In this document: piece by piece, positions 15,853 to 25,700 of the stretch | Position numbering within the stretch: the stretch's first letter is position 1 | How the letters are laid out: each line of letters begins with the position of its first letter | NCBI RefSeq assembly: GCF_025465935.1 | Contig: NZ_JANLNV010000085.1 | Span: forward strand, 62,001-126,000 | DNA: 64,000 bases | Source: Pseudomonas sp. 7P_10.2_Bac1 | Lineage (GTDB): Bacteria > Pseudomonadota > Gammaproteobacteria > Pseudomonadales > Pseudomonadaceae | Direction of reading: 5' to 3' | Translations under genes and position numbers: made by a program | Notes under the pieces: generated by a model | The model's input: the letters and a program-made list of their open reading frames with translations, nothing else | What the model was told of the DNA's origin: nothing | Database searches by the model: none

Positions 15853-17304
15853 TCAGAAGCCGGCAGGTGAGCGCGTGTGCCAGTCAGTATTCAACTGATA
15901 CTGGTGAGCGACATTGAGCAAGCGGCCTTCCTGGAAGTACGGCGCAAGCAATTGCACGCCGACTGGCAAGCCATCGACAAAACCGGCTGGCATCGACAGG
16001 CCTGGCAGGCCCGCGAGGTTGGCGGTAATGGTGTACACGTCTTCCAGGTAGGCAGAAACCGGGTCGCTGTTTTTAGCGCCGATTTTCCAGGCCGGGTTAG
16101 GCGTGGTTGGGCCGAGGATGATGTCGACTTCGTTGAATGCCGCGACGAAGTCGTTTTTGATCAGGCGACGGATTTTTTGCGCTTGCAGGTAGTACGCATC
16201 GTAGTAACCCGCAGACAGGGCATAGGCACCGACCAGAATCCGGCGCTGTACTTCCGGGCCGAAGCCTTCGGCGCGCGAGCGCTTGTACAGGTCGGTCAGG
16301 TCTTTCGGGTCTTCGCAGCGATGACCGAAGCGCACGCCGTCAAAGCGCGACAGGTTGGAAGACGCTTCGGCGGGTGCGATCACGTAGTACGCAGGAATCG
16401 CGTGCTGCATGTTGGGCAGGCTGATGGTCTTGATCACCGCGCCGAGCTTTTCGAGCTCTTTGATGCTGTTGTGCACCAGCTCAGCAATGCGTGGGTCGAG
16501 GCCTTCGCTGAAGAACTCGGCAGGCACGCCAATGCGCAAGCCTTTAAGCGAAGCATTGAGGTCGGCGCTGAAGTCTGGCACCGGTTCATCAATGCTGGTG
16601 GAGTCTTTAGGATCGAAGCCAGCCATGCCTTGTAACAAAATTGCGCAGTCTTCAGCAGTGCGTGCCAGCGGGCCGCCCTGATCAAGGCTGGAGGCGTAGG
16701 CGATCATGCCCCAGCGCGAAACGCGACCGTAGGTCGGCTTCAGGCCGGTAAGGTTGGTCAGTGCCGCTGGCTGGCGGATCGAGCCGCCGGTGTCAGTGCC
16801 GGTGGCGGCCGGGAGCAGGCGAGCGGCAACGGCTGCTGCCGAACCACCCGACGAGCCGCCAGGTACGTGCTCGAGGTTCCACGGGTTTTTTACGGCGCCG
16901 TAGTAGCTCGACTCGTTGGCCGAACCCATTGCGAACTCGTCCAGGTTGGTCTTGCCCAGGCTGACAGCGCCCGCTTCGGCGAGTTTGGACACCACGGTGG
17001 CGTCATACGGGGCCTTGAAGTTGTCGAGCATCTTCGAGGCGCAGCTGGTGCGTACGCCCAGGGTGCAGAACAGGTCTTTGTGCGCGATCGGGGCGCCCAG
17101 CAGGGCACCGCTTTCACCGTTGGCGCGACGTGCGTCTGCGGCCTTGGCCTGCTCGATGGCGAGGTCTTCGGTGAGGGTGATGAAGCTGTTGATCTGCGGA
17201 TCAAGCTGGGCGATACGCGCCAGCAAGGTCTTGGTCAGTTCTTCAGAAGAAAACTTTTTTTCGGCGAGTCCGCGGGCGATCTCGGCCAGAGTCAATTGAT
17301 GCAT
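15853..17304 (-). CDS. gatA: Asp-tRNA(Asn)/Glu-tRNA(Gln) amidotransferase subunit A
   Basis: This 483-residue amidase subunit releases ammonia from glutamine for GatB. The amidase signature is intact: the catalytic Lys lies in GAPIAHKDLFCT near residue 77, and the Ser-cisSer-Ser region is HVPGGSSGGSAAAVAARLLPAATGTDTGGSIRQPA near residues 145-180. It lies between gatC and gatB in one unit, starting 15 bases after gatC. Confidence 0.98.
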   Translation of the reverse strand: MHQLTLAEIARGLAEKKFSSEELTKTLLARIAQLDPQINSFITLTEDLAIEQAKAADARRANGESGALLGAPIAHKDLFCTLGVRTSCASKMLDNFKAPYDATVVSKLAEAGAVSLGKTNLDEFAMGSANESSYYGAVKNPWNLEHVPGGSSGGSAAAVAARLLPAATGTDTGGSIRQPAALTNLTGLKPTYGRVSRWGMIAYASSLDQGGPLARTAEDCAILLQGMAGFDPKDSTSIDEPVPDFSADLNASLKGLRIGVPAEFFSEGLDPRIAELVHNSIKELEKLGAVIKTISLPNMQHAIPAYYVIAPAEASSNLSRFDGVRFGHRCEDPKDLTDLYKRSRAEGFGPEVQRRILVGAYALSAGYYDAYYLQAQKIRRLIKNDFVAAFNEVDIILGPTTPNPAWKIGAKNSDPVSAYLEDVYTITANLAGLPGLSMPAGFVDGLPVGVQLLAPYFQEGRLLNVAHQYQLNTDWHTRSPAGF

Positions 17305-17319
17305 GCAGGCTCTTTCCCT

Positions 17320-17607
17320 TTACTCGATGACTTTCGGAACCAGATAGAGGCCGTTTTCGACCGCTGGTGCGATGGACTGGTAAGCCTCGCGATGATTGCT
17401 TTCAGTCACGATGTCGGCCCGCAGGCGCTGGCTGGCTTCCAGTGGGTGGGCCAGCGGCTCGATACCGGTGGTGTCGACAGCCTGCATCTGATCAATCAGC
17501 CCCAGAATGCTATTAAGGGCTTCGGTGGTGCGTGGGAGATCGGCATCATTGAGACCCAGACGGGCCAAATGTGCGATTTTTTCCACGTCGGAGCGTTCAA
17601 GCGCCAT
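17320..17607 (-). CDS. gatC: Asp-tRNA(Asn)/Glu-tRNA(Gln) amidotransferase subunit C
   Basis: This 95-residue subunit clamps GatA and GatB together. It begins MALERSDVEKIAHLARLGLN, as usual for GatC, and contains the LAHPLEASQRLRAD belt segment. It is the first gene of the gat unit and diverges from mreB over 210 bases, a space that must hold promoters for both. Confidence 0.97.
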   Translation of the reverse strand: MALERSDVEKIAHLARLGLNDADLPRTTEALNSILGLIDQMQAVDTTGIEPLAHPLEASQRLRADIVTESNHREAYQSIAPAVENGLYLVPKVIE

Positions 17608-17817
17608 GGGATTCTCCAGTGGAAAACAGGACGGATGCTGTCCGTGTGTTAGATTGTCGGAACACTACCGCATTTCTACGGTCATATGGCCGCGATTGTG
17701 GGGGTTGGTGCACGGAAAAGCGGTCAATTTAACATATTGGCGCCTTGCCCAAAATCCCTGTCGTTGTTAGAGTTTGCCGCACTTTTTTACCCACGCGTTG
17801 CCTAGGGTCCCTTTCCC

Positions 17818-18855
17818 ATGTTCAAGAAACTGCGTGGCATGTTTTCCAGCGATCTTTCCATCGACCTGGGCACTGCCAACACCCTTATTTACGTGCGTGA
17901 GCGCGGTATCGTCCTGAATGAGCCATCAGTTGTGGCTATTCGGACACACGGTAACCAGAAAAGTGTCGTTGCCGTCGGCACCGAGGCCAAGCGTATGCTG
18001 GGCCGTACACCGGGCAACATTGCTGCCATTCGTCCGATGAAGGATGGCGTGATTGCCGACTTCAGCGTCTGCGAGAAGATGCTGCAGTACTTCATCAACA
18101 AAGTGCATGAAAACAGCTTTTTGCAGCCAAGCCCTCGGGTTTTGATTTGCGTACCGTGCAAATCGACTCAGGTAGAGCGTCGCGCCATTCGTGAATCGGC
18201 ACTCGGTGCCGGTGCCCGTGAAGTGTTCCTGATCGAAGAACCCATGGCTGCGGCCATCGGTGCTGGCCTGCCAGTTGAGGAAGCACGCGGTTCGATGGTT
18301 GTCGATATCGGTGGTGGTACCACTGAAATCGCGCTGATCTCCCTGAACGGTGTGGTTTACGCTGAATCCGTACGGGTTGGCGGCGACCGTTTCGACGAAG
18401 CAATCATCACCTATGTACGTCGTAACTACGGCAGCCTGATCGGTGAGTCGACGGCTGAGCGCATCAAGCAGGAGATCGGCACGGCCTACCCGGGTGGCGA
18501 AGTCCGTGAAGTCGATGTACGCGGCCGTAACCTGGCAGAAGGTGTTCCACGTGCTTTCACCCTGAACTCCAACGAAGTGCTGGAAGCTCTGCAAGAGTCG
18601 CTGGCCACTATCGTTCAGGCCGTGAAAAGTGCACTGGAGCAGTCGCCACCGGAACTGGCTTCGGACATCGCCGAGCGCGGTCTGGTGCTGACCGGTGGTG
18701 GCGCCTTGCTGCGTGACCTCGACAAGCTGCTGGCGCAGGAAACCGGTCTGCCGGTCATCGTCGCCGAAGACCCGCTGACGTGCGTTGCTCGTGGTGGTGG
18801 CCGTGCGCTGGAAATGATGGATAAACACACGATGGACCTGCTCTCCAGCGAATAA
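17818..18855 (+). CDS. mreB: Rod-shape-determining actin homologue MreB
   Basis: This 345-residue actin-like ATPase forms membrane-bound filaments that guide lateral wall synthesis. The phosphate-1 motif is SIDLGTANTLIYV near residue 16, phosphate-2 is VVDIGGGTTEIALISL near residue 160, and the adenosine loop is LVLTGGGALLRDLD near residue 285. An N-terminal amphipathic stretch (MFKKLRGMFSSD) provides membrane contact. It heads mreBCD and is identical in length to other Pseudomonas MreB proteins. Confidence 0.99.
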   Translation: MFKKLRGMFSSDLSIDLGTANTLIYVRERGIVLNEPSVVAIRTHGNQKSVVAVGTEAKRMLGRTPGNIAAIRPMKDGVIADFSVCEKMLQYFINKVHENSFLQPSPRVLICVPCKSTQVERRAIRESALGAGAREVFLIEEPMAAAIGAGLPVEEARGSMVVDIGGGTTEIALISLNGVVYAESVRVGGDRFDEAIITYVRRNYGSLIGESTAERIKQEIGTAYPGGEVREVDVRGRNLAEGVPRAFTLNSNEVLEALQESLATIVQAVKSALEQSPPELASDIAERGLVLTGGGALLRDLDKLLAQETGLPVIVAEDPLTCVARGGGRALEMMDKHTMDLLSSE

Positions 18856-18998
18856 GATCGCCGGTGCAGGCCAATGGTTATCACCAGAAGGTAGCACTTT
18901 GCAGTGCTGCCTTTTGGCGTTTATCTTCTGCCAATCTTCATCCAGGCCGCTTTAACGCCGTATGAATACATTGAACACTTGCCCGGGAGGGGCGGCTT

Positions 18999-20048
18999 AT
19001 TAAACCGCTCTTTTCTAAAGGCCCCTCATTGGGCGTGCGCTTATTGGTGCTGGTCGTGCTATCGGTCGCGCTGATGGTGGTCGATGCCCGCTTCACGTTG
19101 CTCAAACCGGTGCGCAGCCAGATGTCACTGGTGCTGATGCAAACCTATTGGGTGACCGATTTGCCGCAACGCCTGGTCCAGGGAGTTGCCAGCCAATTTG
19201 GCAGTCGCACCGAACTGGTGGCTGAAAACGAGAAGCTCAAAACCGAAAACCTTCTGCTTCAAGGCCGCATGCAAAAGCTGGCAGCCTTGACCGAGCAGAA
19301 CGTTCGCCTGCGTGAGTTGTTGAACTCCTCGGCGCTGGTGAATGAGAAGGTTGAAGTGGCCGAACTGATCGGCATGGACCCGAATCCATTTACCCATCGC
19401 ATCATCATCAACAAGGGGGAGCGCGACGGTGTCGTGCTCGGCCAGCCGGTGCTCGATGCCCGCGGATTGATGGGCCAGGTGGTCGAGCTGATGCCCAACA
19501 CGTCGCGCGTCCTGTTGCTCACCGACACCACCCACAGCATTCCGATACAAGTGAACCGCAACGGGCTGCGTGCCATTGCCAGCGGTACGGGCAACCCTGA
19601 GCGGCTGGAACTGCGCCATGTGCCCGACACTGCGGATATCAAAGTGGGCGACCTGCTGGTCAGTTCAGGCCTGGGCCAGCGGTTTCCGGCCGGCTACCCG
19701 GTGGCGACGGTGAATGAAGTCATTCACGACTCGGGCCAGCCATTTGCCATTGTGCGGGCCGTGCCGACCGCCGCCCTAAATCGCAGTCGCTATTTGCTAC
19801 TGGTGTTCAGTGACAGCCGAACCCCTGAAGAGCGCGCCAATGACGCGGCTCAGGCCCAAGAGGCCGAGCAGAAGGGGGAGGCGGGGCCGATTGTGCCCGC
19901 GACCGTTCCTAAGCCCGCGCCGACCATACCTGCTGCGACCGCAGCGCCTGCACCGGCTGTACCGGATCCCAAGACCGTGAAAAAACCTGCACCCGCCGCA
20001 GCCAAGCCGCCAGCCGCTGCGCCGGCCACTACTCGGGAGAGGGAATAA
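18999..20048 (+). CDS. mreC: Rod-shape-determining protein MreC (probable ATT start)
   Basis: MreC links MreB to periplasmic wall enzymes. It has one N-terminal membrane segment (LLVLVVLSVALMVVDA), a coiled coil around residues 65-105 (LVAENEKLKTENLLLQGRMQ), the beta-rich MreC core, and a Pro/Ala-rich C-terminus of about 80 residues. No ATG or GTG suits the start. A TTG at 19029 gives 339 residues. The in-frame ATT at 18999 gives 349 and adds IKPLFSKGPSL, which lines up with the E. coli N-terminus MKPIFSRGPSL, and GGGAGGGG lies 6 bases upstream. I therefore prefer ATT; automated calls would use 19029. Confidence 0.9.
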   Translation: MKPLFSKGPSLGVRLLVLVVLSVALMVVDARFTLLKPVRSQMSLVLMQTYWVTDLPQRLVQGVASQFGSRTELVAENEKLKTENLLLQGRMQKLAALTEQNVRLRELLNSSALVNEKVEVAELIGMDPNPFTHRIIINKGERDGVVLGQPVLDARGLMGQVVELMPNTSRVLLLTDTTHSIPIQVNRNGLRAIASGTGNPERLELRHVPDTADIKVGDLLVSSGLGQRFPAGYPVATVNEVIHDSGQPFAIVRAVPTAALNRSRYLLLVFSDSRTPEERANDAAQAQEAEQKGEAGPIVPATVPKPAPTIPAATAAPAPAVPDPKTVKKPAPAAAKPPAAAPATTRERE

Positions 20049-20536
20049 TGGCGGGCACTCATTCGCGAAATGGCTGGATTGTCTGGCTGACGTTTGCCAT
20101 TGGCCTGTTGCTCAGCGTTTCGCCCTTGCCGCAGTTCATGGAAATCCTGCGGCCGTTGTGGCTGGCCTTGTTGCTGGCGTTCTGGGCTCTGGCCCTGCCG
20201 CACAAGGTGGGTATGGTCACTGCCTGGTGCCTGGGGCTCATGGAGGACGTGTTATACGGTACCTTGCTGGGCCAGAATGCACTGATCCTGACCCTCATTA
20301 CCTTTTTGGTACTGTCGCTGGCGCAACGGCTGCGTACGTTCCCGATGTGGCAGCAGAGCCTGGTGATCCTGGTCATTTTTGGCCTGGCGCAACTGGCTCA
20401 GCTATGGCTCAGTGCCTTGACCGGCAATCGTCAGCCGACCTTGGCACTGGTGTTGCCGGCACTGGTCAGTGCGCTGCTGTGGCCTTGGGTCAGCTACGGG
20501 CTTCGAGGCTTGCGCCGACGTTTCAAAATCAATTAA
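20048..20536 (+). CDS. mreD: Rod-shape-determining protein MreD
   Basis: This 162-residue integral membrane protein has about five hydrophobic segments and the family feature GLMEDVLYGTLLGQNAL near residue 60. It partners with MreB and MreC in the elongasome. Its ATG overlaps the mreC stop (TAATG), giving coupled translation. Confidence 0.95.
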   Translation: MAGTHSRNGWIVWLTFAIGLLLSVSPLPQFMEILRPLWLALLLAFWALALPHKVGMVTAWCLGLMEDVLYGTLLGQNALILTLITFLVLSLAQRLRTFPMWQQSLVILVIFGLAQLAQLWLSALTGNRQPTLALVLPALVSALLWPWVSYGLRGLRRRFKIN

Positions 20537-20588
20537 TTGGATCGCGAGCCATTTCCTGGTTTGTGCACTTCGACAGGGAGATGTCTTG

Positions 20589-21197
20589 ATGACTCCGCTT
20601 TTTCTGGCCTCTGGTTCACCGCGCCGACGCGAGTTGCTGACTCAAATCGGCGTGCCGTTCCGTGTGGTCAGCGCCTCCATTGACGAAACCCCTCACCCTG
20701 ACGAACTGCCTGCGGCCTATGTCGAGCGCCTGGCGCGAGAGAAAGCCCGCGCTGGTCGAGAGCAACTGCTCGCCTCGTCACCCGATGCTGCATTCTGCGT
20801 GCTGGGAGCCGACACTGCTGTTGTGCTGGATGATCGGATTCTTGGCAAGCCGGTCGACGAGGCCGATGCCTTGTCTATGCTCATGGCGTTGTCTGGCCGA
20901 GAGCATGAAGTGTTGACGGCCATTGCCCTTATTGAAGCCGGCCGTTGCGAAACCCGTGTGGTGCGCAGCCGGGTCAGTTTCAGAACGATCAGCCAACAAG
21001 AAGCCGCCCGGTATTGGGCCAGTGGGGAGCCTCAGGACAAGGCCGGGGGTTACGCCATTCAAGGGCTGGCCGCTATCTTTGTGGTGGGGCTCAATGGCAG
21101 TTATTCCGGCGTGGTGGGGTTGCCTGTGTGCGAAACCGCAGAACTGCTGGGACAATTCGGCATACCCTGTTGGCAAACTTTATCGAGCGCTGAATAA
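20589..21197 (+). CDS. Maf-family nucleoside triphosphate pyrophosphatase
   Basis: This 202-residue protein is a Maf/YhdE-type pyrophosphatase expected to hydrolyse dTTP/UTP or modified nucleotides in the cytosol. Motifs are LASGSPRRRELLTQIG at the start, VLGADTAVVLDDRILGKP near residue 73, and DKAGGYAIQG near residue 150. The ATG at 20589 has AGGGAG eight bases upstream; a longer reading through mreD has no support. Gene order mreD-maf-rng is the usual one. Confidence 0.94.
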   Translation: MTPLFLASGSPRRRELLTQIGVPFRVVSASIDETPHPDELPAAYVERLAREKARAGREQLLASSPDAAFCVLGADTAVVLDDRILGKPVDEADALSMLMALSGREHEVLTAIALIEAGRCETRVVRSRVSFRTISQQEAARYWASGEPQDKAGGYAIQGLAAIFVVGLNGSYSGVVGLPVCETAELLGQFGIPCWQTLSSAE

Positions 21198-21250
21198 CGC
21201 GCCTTACATGACTTGGCACTAATGTTATGACGCCTGAACGAGACCCAGCC

Positions 21251-22708
21251 ATGAGTGAAGAGATCCTGATCAACATCACGCCGATGGAATCGCGCGTGGC
21301 AGTGGTAGAGAACGGTGTTCTGCAAGAGGTGCATGTCGAGCGTACCCAGCGCCGTGGCATTGTTGGCAACATTTATAAAGGCAAGGTGGTCCGGGTGTTG
21401 CCCGGCATGCAGGCGGCCTTTGTCGACATCGGACTGGACCGAGCAGCGTTTATTCACGCGTCAGAGATTTCTCTGCGTGAAGGCCAGGCCGTTGAAAGCA
21501 TCAGTTCGCTGGTGCACGAAGGGCAAAGCCTGGTGGTGCAGGTCACCAAAGACCCGATTGGCTCCAAGGGCGCTCGCCTGACGACGCAACTGTCGATTCC
21601 GTCGCGCTATCTGGTGTACATGCCGCGCACCGCACATGTCGGCATTTCGCTGAAAATTGAAGACGAAGCTGAACGTGATCGCCTCAAACAGGTGGTCAGT
21701 GATTGCGTGGCGCAAGAAGGTATCAAGGAAGCCGGTGGCTTTATTCTGCGCACGGCTGCCGAAGGCGCCGGGGCGGATGAGATCCTGATGGACATTCGCT
21801 ACCTACGTCGGCTGTGGGACCAGATTGGCTTACAGATCAAGACTGCCGGTGCGCCGAGCGTCATTTATGAAGACTTGGGCCTGGCGCTGCGCACATTGCG
21901 TGACCTGGTGAGCCCGAAGATCGAAAAAATCCGCATCGACTCGCGGGAAACCTTCCAGAAGACCACTCAGTTTGTGGCAGAACTGATGCCCGAAATCGCC
22001 GACCGGCTGGAGCATTACCCCGGCGAGCGGCCGATTTTTGACCTGTACGGTGTAGAAGACGAAATCCAGAAAGCGCTGGACCGCAAAGTGCCGCTCAAAT
22101 CCGGTGGCTATCTGGTGGTCGACCCGGCCGAAGCCATGACCACCATTGATGTGAACACCGGTGCGTTCGTTGGCCATCGCAACCTCGAAGAGACCATCTT
22201 CAAGACCAACCTCGAAGCGGCCACCGCGATTGCCCGGCAACTGCGCCTGCGTAATCTGGGCGGGATCATCATCATCGACTTCATCGACATGGAAGATGAA
22301 GAGCACCAGCGCCAGGTGCTGCGCACTCTCGAAAAACAACTGGAGCGCGATCACGCCAAGACCAACATTATCGGCATCACCGAGTTGGGCCTGGTGCAAA
22401 TGACCCGTAAACGCACCCGCGAAAGCCTTGAACAAGTGCTATGCGAACCCTGCGTGTGCTGCCAGGGGCGTGCCAAGCTGAAAACGCCTGAAACCATTTG
22501 CTACGAAATCTTCCGCGAAATTCTCCGTGAGGCCCGCGCCTATCAGGCAGTTGGCTATCGTGTATTAGCAAACCAGCGCGTTGTGGATCGGTTGCTGGAT
22601 GAAGAATCGGGCAACGTTGCGGAGCTGGAAGGCTTTATCGGGCGTACCATCCGTTTTCAAGTAGAAACTCAGTACTCCCAGGAACAATACGACGTGGTAC
22701 TGCTCTGA
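21251..22708 (+). CDS. rng: Ribonuclease G
   Basis: This 485-residue endoribonuclease of the RNase E/G family matures the 5' end of 16S rRNA and helps mRNA turnover. An S1 domain spans about residues 35-120 (GKVVRVLPGMQAAFVDIG). The catalytic acidic residues lie in TTIDVNTGAFVG and IIIDFIDMEDEEH near residues 300-350, and the zinc-link Cys cluster is CEPCVCC near residue 405. The start MSEEILINITP at 21251 is conserved; eight extra upstream codons are unlikely to be translated. Confidence 0.97.
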   Translation: MSEEILINITPMESRVAVVENGVLQEVHVERTQRRGIVGNIYKGKVVRVLPGMQAAFVDIGLDRAAFIHASEISLREGQAVESISSLVHEGQSLVVQVTKDPIGSKGARLTTQLSIPSRYLVYMPRTAHVGISLKIEDEAERDRLKQVVSDCVAQEGIKEAGGFILRTAAEGAGADEILMDIRYLRRLWDQIGLQIKTAGAPSVIYEDLGLALRTLRDLVSPKIEKIRIDSRETFQKTTQFVAELMPEIADRLEHYPGERPIFDLYGVEDEIQKALDRKVPLKSGGYLVVDPAEAMTTIDVNTGAFVGHRNLEETIFKTNLEAATAIARQLRLRNLGGIIIIDFIDMEDEEHQRQVLRTLEKQLERDHAKTNIIGITELGLVQMTRKRTRESLEQVLCEPCVCCQGRAKLKTPETICYEIFREILREARAYQAVGYRVLANQRVVDRLLDEESGNVAELEGFIGRTIRFQVETQYSQEQYDVVLL

Positions 22709-22783
22709 AGTATCTGAAATCGTATACGCATGACAGGGGGCTGGGCGCAGTTCCCTCGACCATCACTGAAGGGGCCACCTGAC

Positions 22784-25700
22784 ATGGAGCGTCTGACACG
22801 CTTTTTTGCCGCGCTGACCCGCTGGGGATTAGGTCTATGTGCATTGGTTCTGGTACTCACGGCGTTGTACGTCAGCCTGGGCCGTGAACTGACGCCGCTG
22901 ATCGCCGAATACCGCGCAGAAGTCCAGGCTAAGGCTCGTGAAGCCTTGGGCATGCCGTTGACCATTGGCAGCCTCGAAGGCAGTTGGCGAGGCATGGCGC
23001 CGGTGCTGTTGGCGCACGATGTGATGATCGGCGAGGGCAACAATGCCTTGCATCTGGATAACGTGCAGGTGGTACCTGATGTCTGGGCCAGCCTGCTAAA
23101 CCGTGATGTGCGGCTTGCACAGGTGCAATTGGACGGCCTGCAAGTGAGCTTGCGTCAGGATCAAGACGGCCACTGGGCGCTCGAAGGGCTGCCAGCGCAA
23201 GACGATCAGCCGCTGGACCCGGAGCAACTGCTCAATCAACTGCAACGCGTGGCTCGGGTGTCGGTGCTAGACAGCCAGGTGACCCTGGAACCCTTCAAGC
23301 AAGCCCCCATGACCTTGATCTATGTCGGGCTGACGCTGGATGTGGGTGCGTCTGACCAACGTCTTGATGCGCGTTTGACCCTGCCCGACGGCCAGCCCGT
23401 GGCGCTTAGCCTCAAGACTCAGATCCAGGCCAGTCGCTGGCGTGACGGTGCCGCCCAGGCTTACCTGAGCCTGCCGCAGAGTGACTGGGCAAAGTGGTTG
23501 CCTGCCAGTCTGATACATCCATGGAAAGCCTCGGAATTAAAGGCCGGTGGCGAGTTTTGGTTCAACTGGGGCAATGGCACCGTGCAAAGCGCGGTAGCGC
23601 GTTTGAATGCGCCCAAACTGAGCGGCGCCTATGCTGACCGCAAGCCCGAAACGCTCGAAAACCTGGCGCTGCATGCGTGGGTAGCCCGTGGCAAACAGGG
23701 CTTTAATGTTGTCCTTGATTCATTGGCGATGAATATCGGCGAGAAGCGCTGGGAAACCCGCCTGCAACTGCAACAGTTCGCTGCCACTAACGGCGAGCAG
23801 GAGCGCTGGCACCTGCAGGCCGATCATTTGGATCTGACACCCATCACGCCGCTGATGGATTCACTGGCTCCCGTGCCAGACGCCGTGGCCCAAGTCATTG
23901 ATCAACTGAGCGTCACCGGTACGCTGCGTAACGTGCTGGCCGACTACCGGCCAAACGCAACGGACGATCAAAAGATCAGTTTTGCCGCGAACTTGCAGCA
24001 AGTGGGCTTCAACGCCACCCATGGAGCCCCGGCTGCGCGTAACGTCAGCGGCTTGATCAGTGGTGACCTAGGCAAGGGAGAGTTGCGCCTCGACAGCAAA
24101 GACTTTGTGCTGCACCTGGACCCTATTTTCGACAAGCCGTGGCAATACCTGCAGGCCAATGCTTTGCTCAAATGGACGCTGGATAAAAACAGCTTCACCC
24201 TGATTGCTCCCTACATCAAGGTGCTGGGCGAAGAGGGCAAGATTGCGGCGGACTTCCTGATTCGTATCCATATGGATCACTCCGAAGAAGACTATATGGA
24301 CCTGCGAGTGGGGCTGACCGATGGCGATGGTCGATTCACCCCCAAGTACTTGCCTGAAGTCTTGAGCCCGGAACTGGCCGAATGGTTGAGCACGGCGATT
24401 TTGAAAGGCTCGGTTGAAGAGGGCTTTTTCCAGTATCAGGGCTCACTCAACCACGATGCTGTAGCGGCAGCGCGCAATATCAGTCTGTTCTTCAAGGTTC
24501 ATGGCGCGGAGCTGGCGTTCCAGCCAGGCTGGCCGCATGTGCGCGACGTGTCCGGTGACGTGTTTATCGAAGACAGCGGCGTTCGGATCATGGCCAGCAA
24601 AGGCCAGTTGCTCGATACCCAGGTGCGAAATGTCTCGGTCAATATTCCGCACGTGCCCACCGGCAAGGTCACCCATCTATTGTTGGAAGGTGATTTCGAC
24701 GGCGGCTTGGGCGATGGCCTGAAAATCCTGCAAGAGGCGCCGATTGGCACCGAATCAACCTTTGCCGGCTGGCAGGGCGAGGGCCCGCTTAAGGGCCGGG
24801 TTGATCTCGATATACCGCTGGAACATGGCAAAGAGCCGAAAGTCGTGGTGGATTTCAACACCGACAAGGCCCGCCTGAAAATCAGTGATCCCGAGCTTGA
24901 GCTGAATCAACTCAAAGGCGACTTCCGTTTCGACAGTGCCAAGGGCTTGAGTGGCAAGGGCATCAGCGCTCGGGCCTTCGACCAGCCGATCAAGGCGCAG
25001 ATATTTGCCGAAGGCCGCGGTGGCAAATTGACAACCCGGGTTGTGGCCAGCGGTCAGGTTGGGGTTAAAAAGCTCACCGACTGGCTCAAGTTCAATCAGC
25101 CGATTCCCGTGTCGGGGATGCTCCCCTATCAACTGCAACTTACCCTGGATGATGCCGATAGCCAGTTGCGGGTCAGCTCGAGTCTCAAAGGGGCGACGAT
25201 CGACCTGCCCGCACCGTTTGGCCTGACCTCCAGTGAAACTCGCAACACGGTGTTCCGCATGACCTTGCAAGGGGCTGAGCGGCGTTACTGGTTTGACTAC
25301 GGTGACTTGGCGAACCTGACGTTTGCGGCGCCCAACGGCAAATTTGAAGACGGGCGGGGCGAGTTGTTCCTGGGCTATGGCGACCCGGTGTTGCCGGTGA
25401 CCAAAGGCTTGCGTATTCGTGGCGTGCTGTCTGAGCTGGACGTCGCACCGTGGCAGGCGCTGGTTGATCGCTATGGGGGCAAGGATTCGGGCGGCAATGC
25501 CACGCAACTGCTCAGCAGTGCCGACTTCAGGGTCAACAAGTTGATCGCCTTCGGTACCCAGCTGGATCAGGTGCAGCTGCAGATGAAACGTATCGGCGCG
25601 GCCTGGGACCTGCAGATCAACAGCAAGCAGGCGACGGGCGCTGTCACGCTGCCGGACGCGAAGAACGTGCCGATCAAAGTGACGATGCAGACCATCCGCC

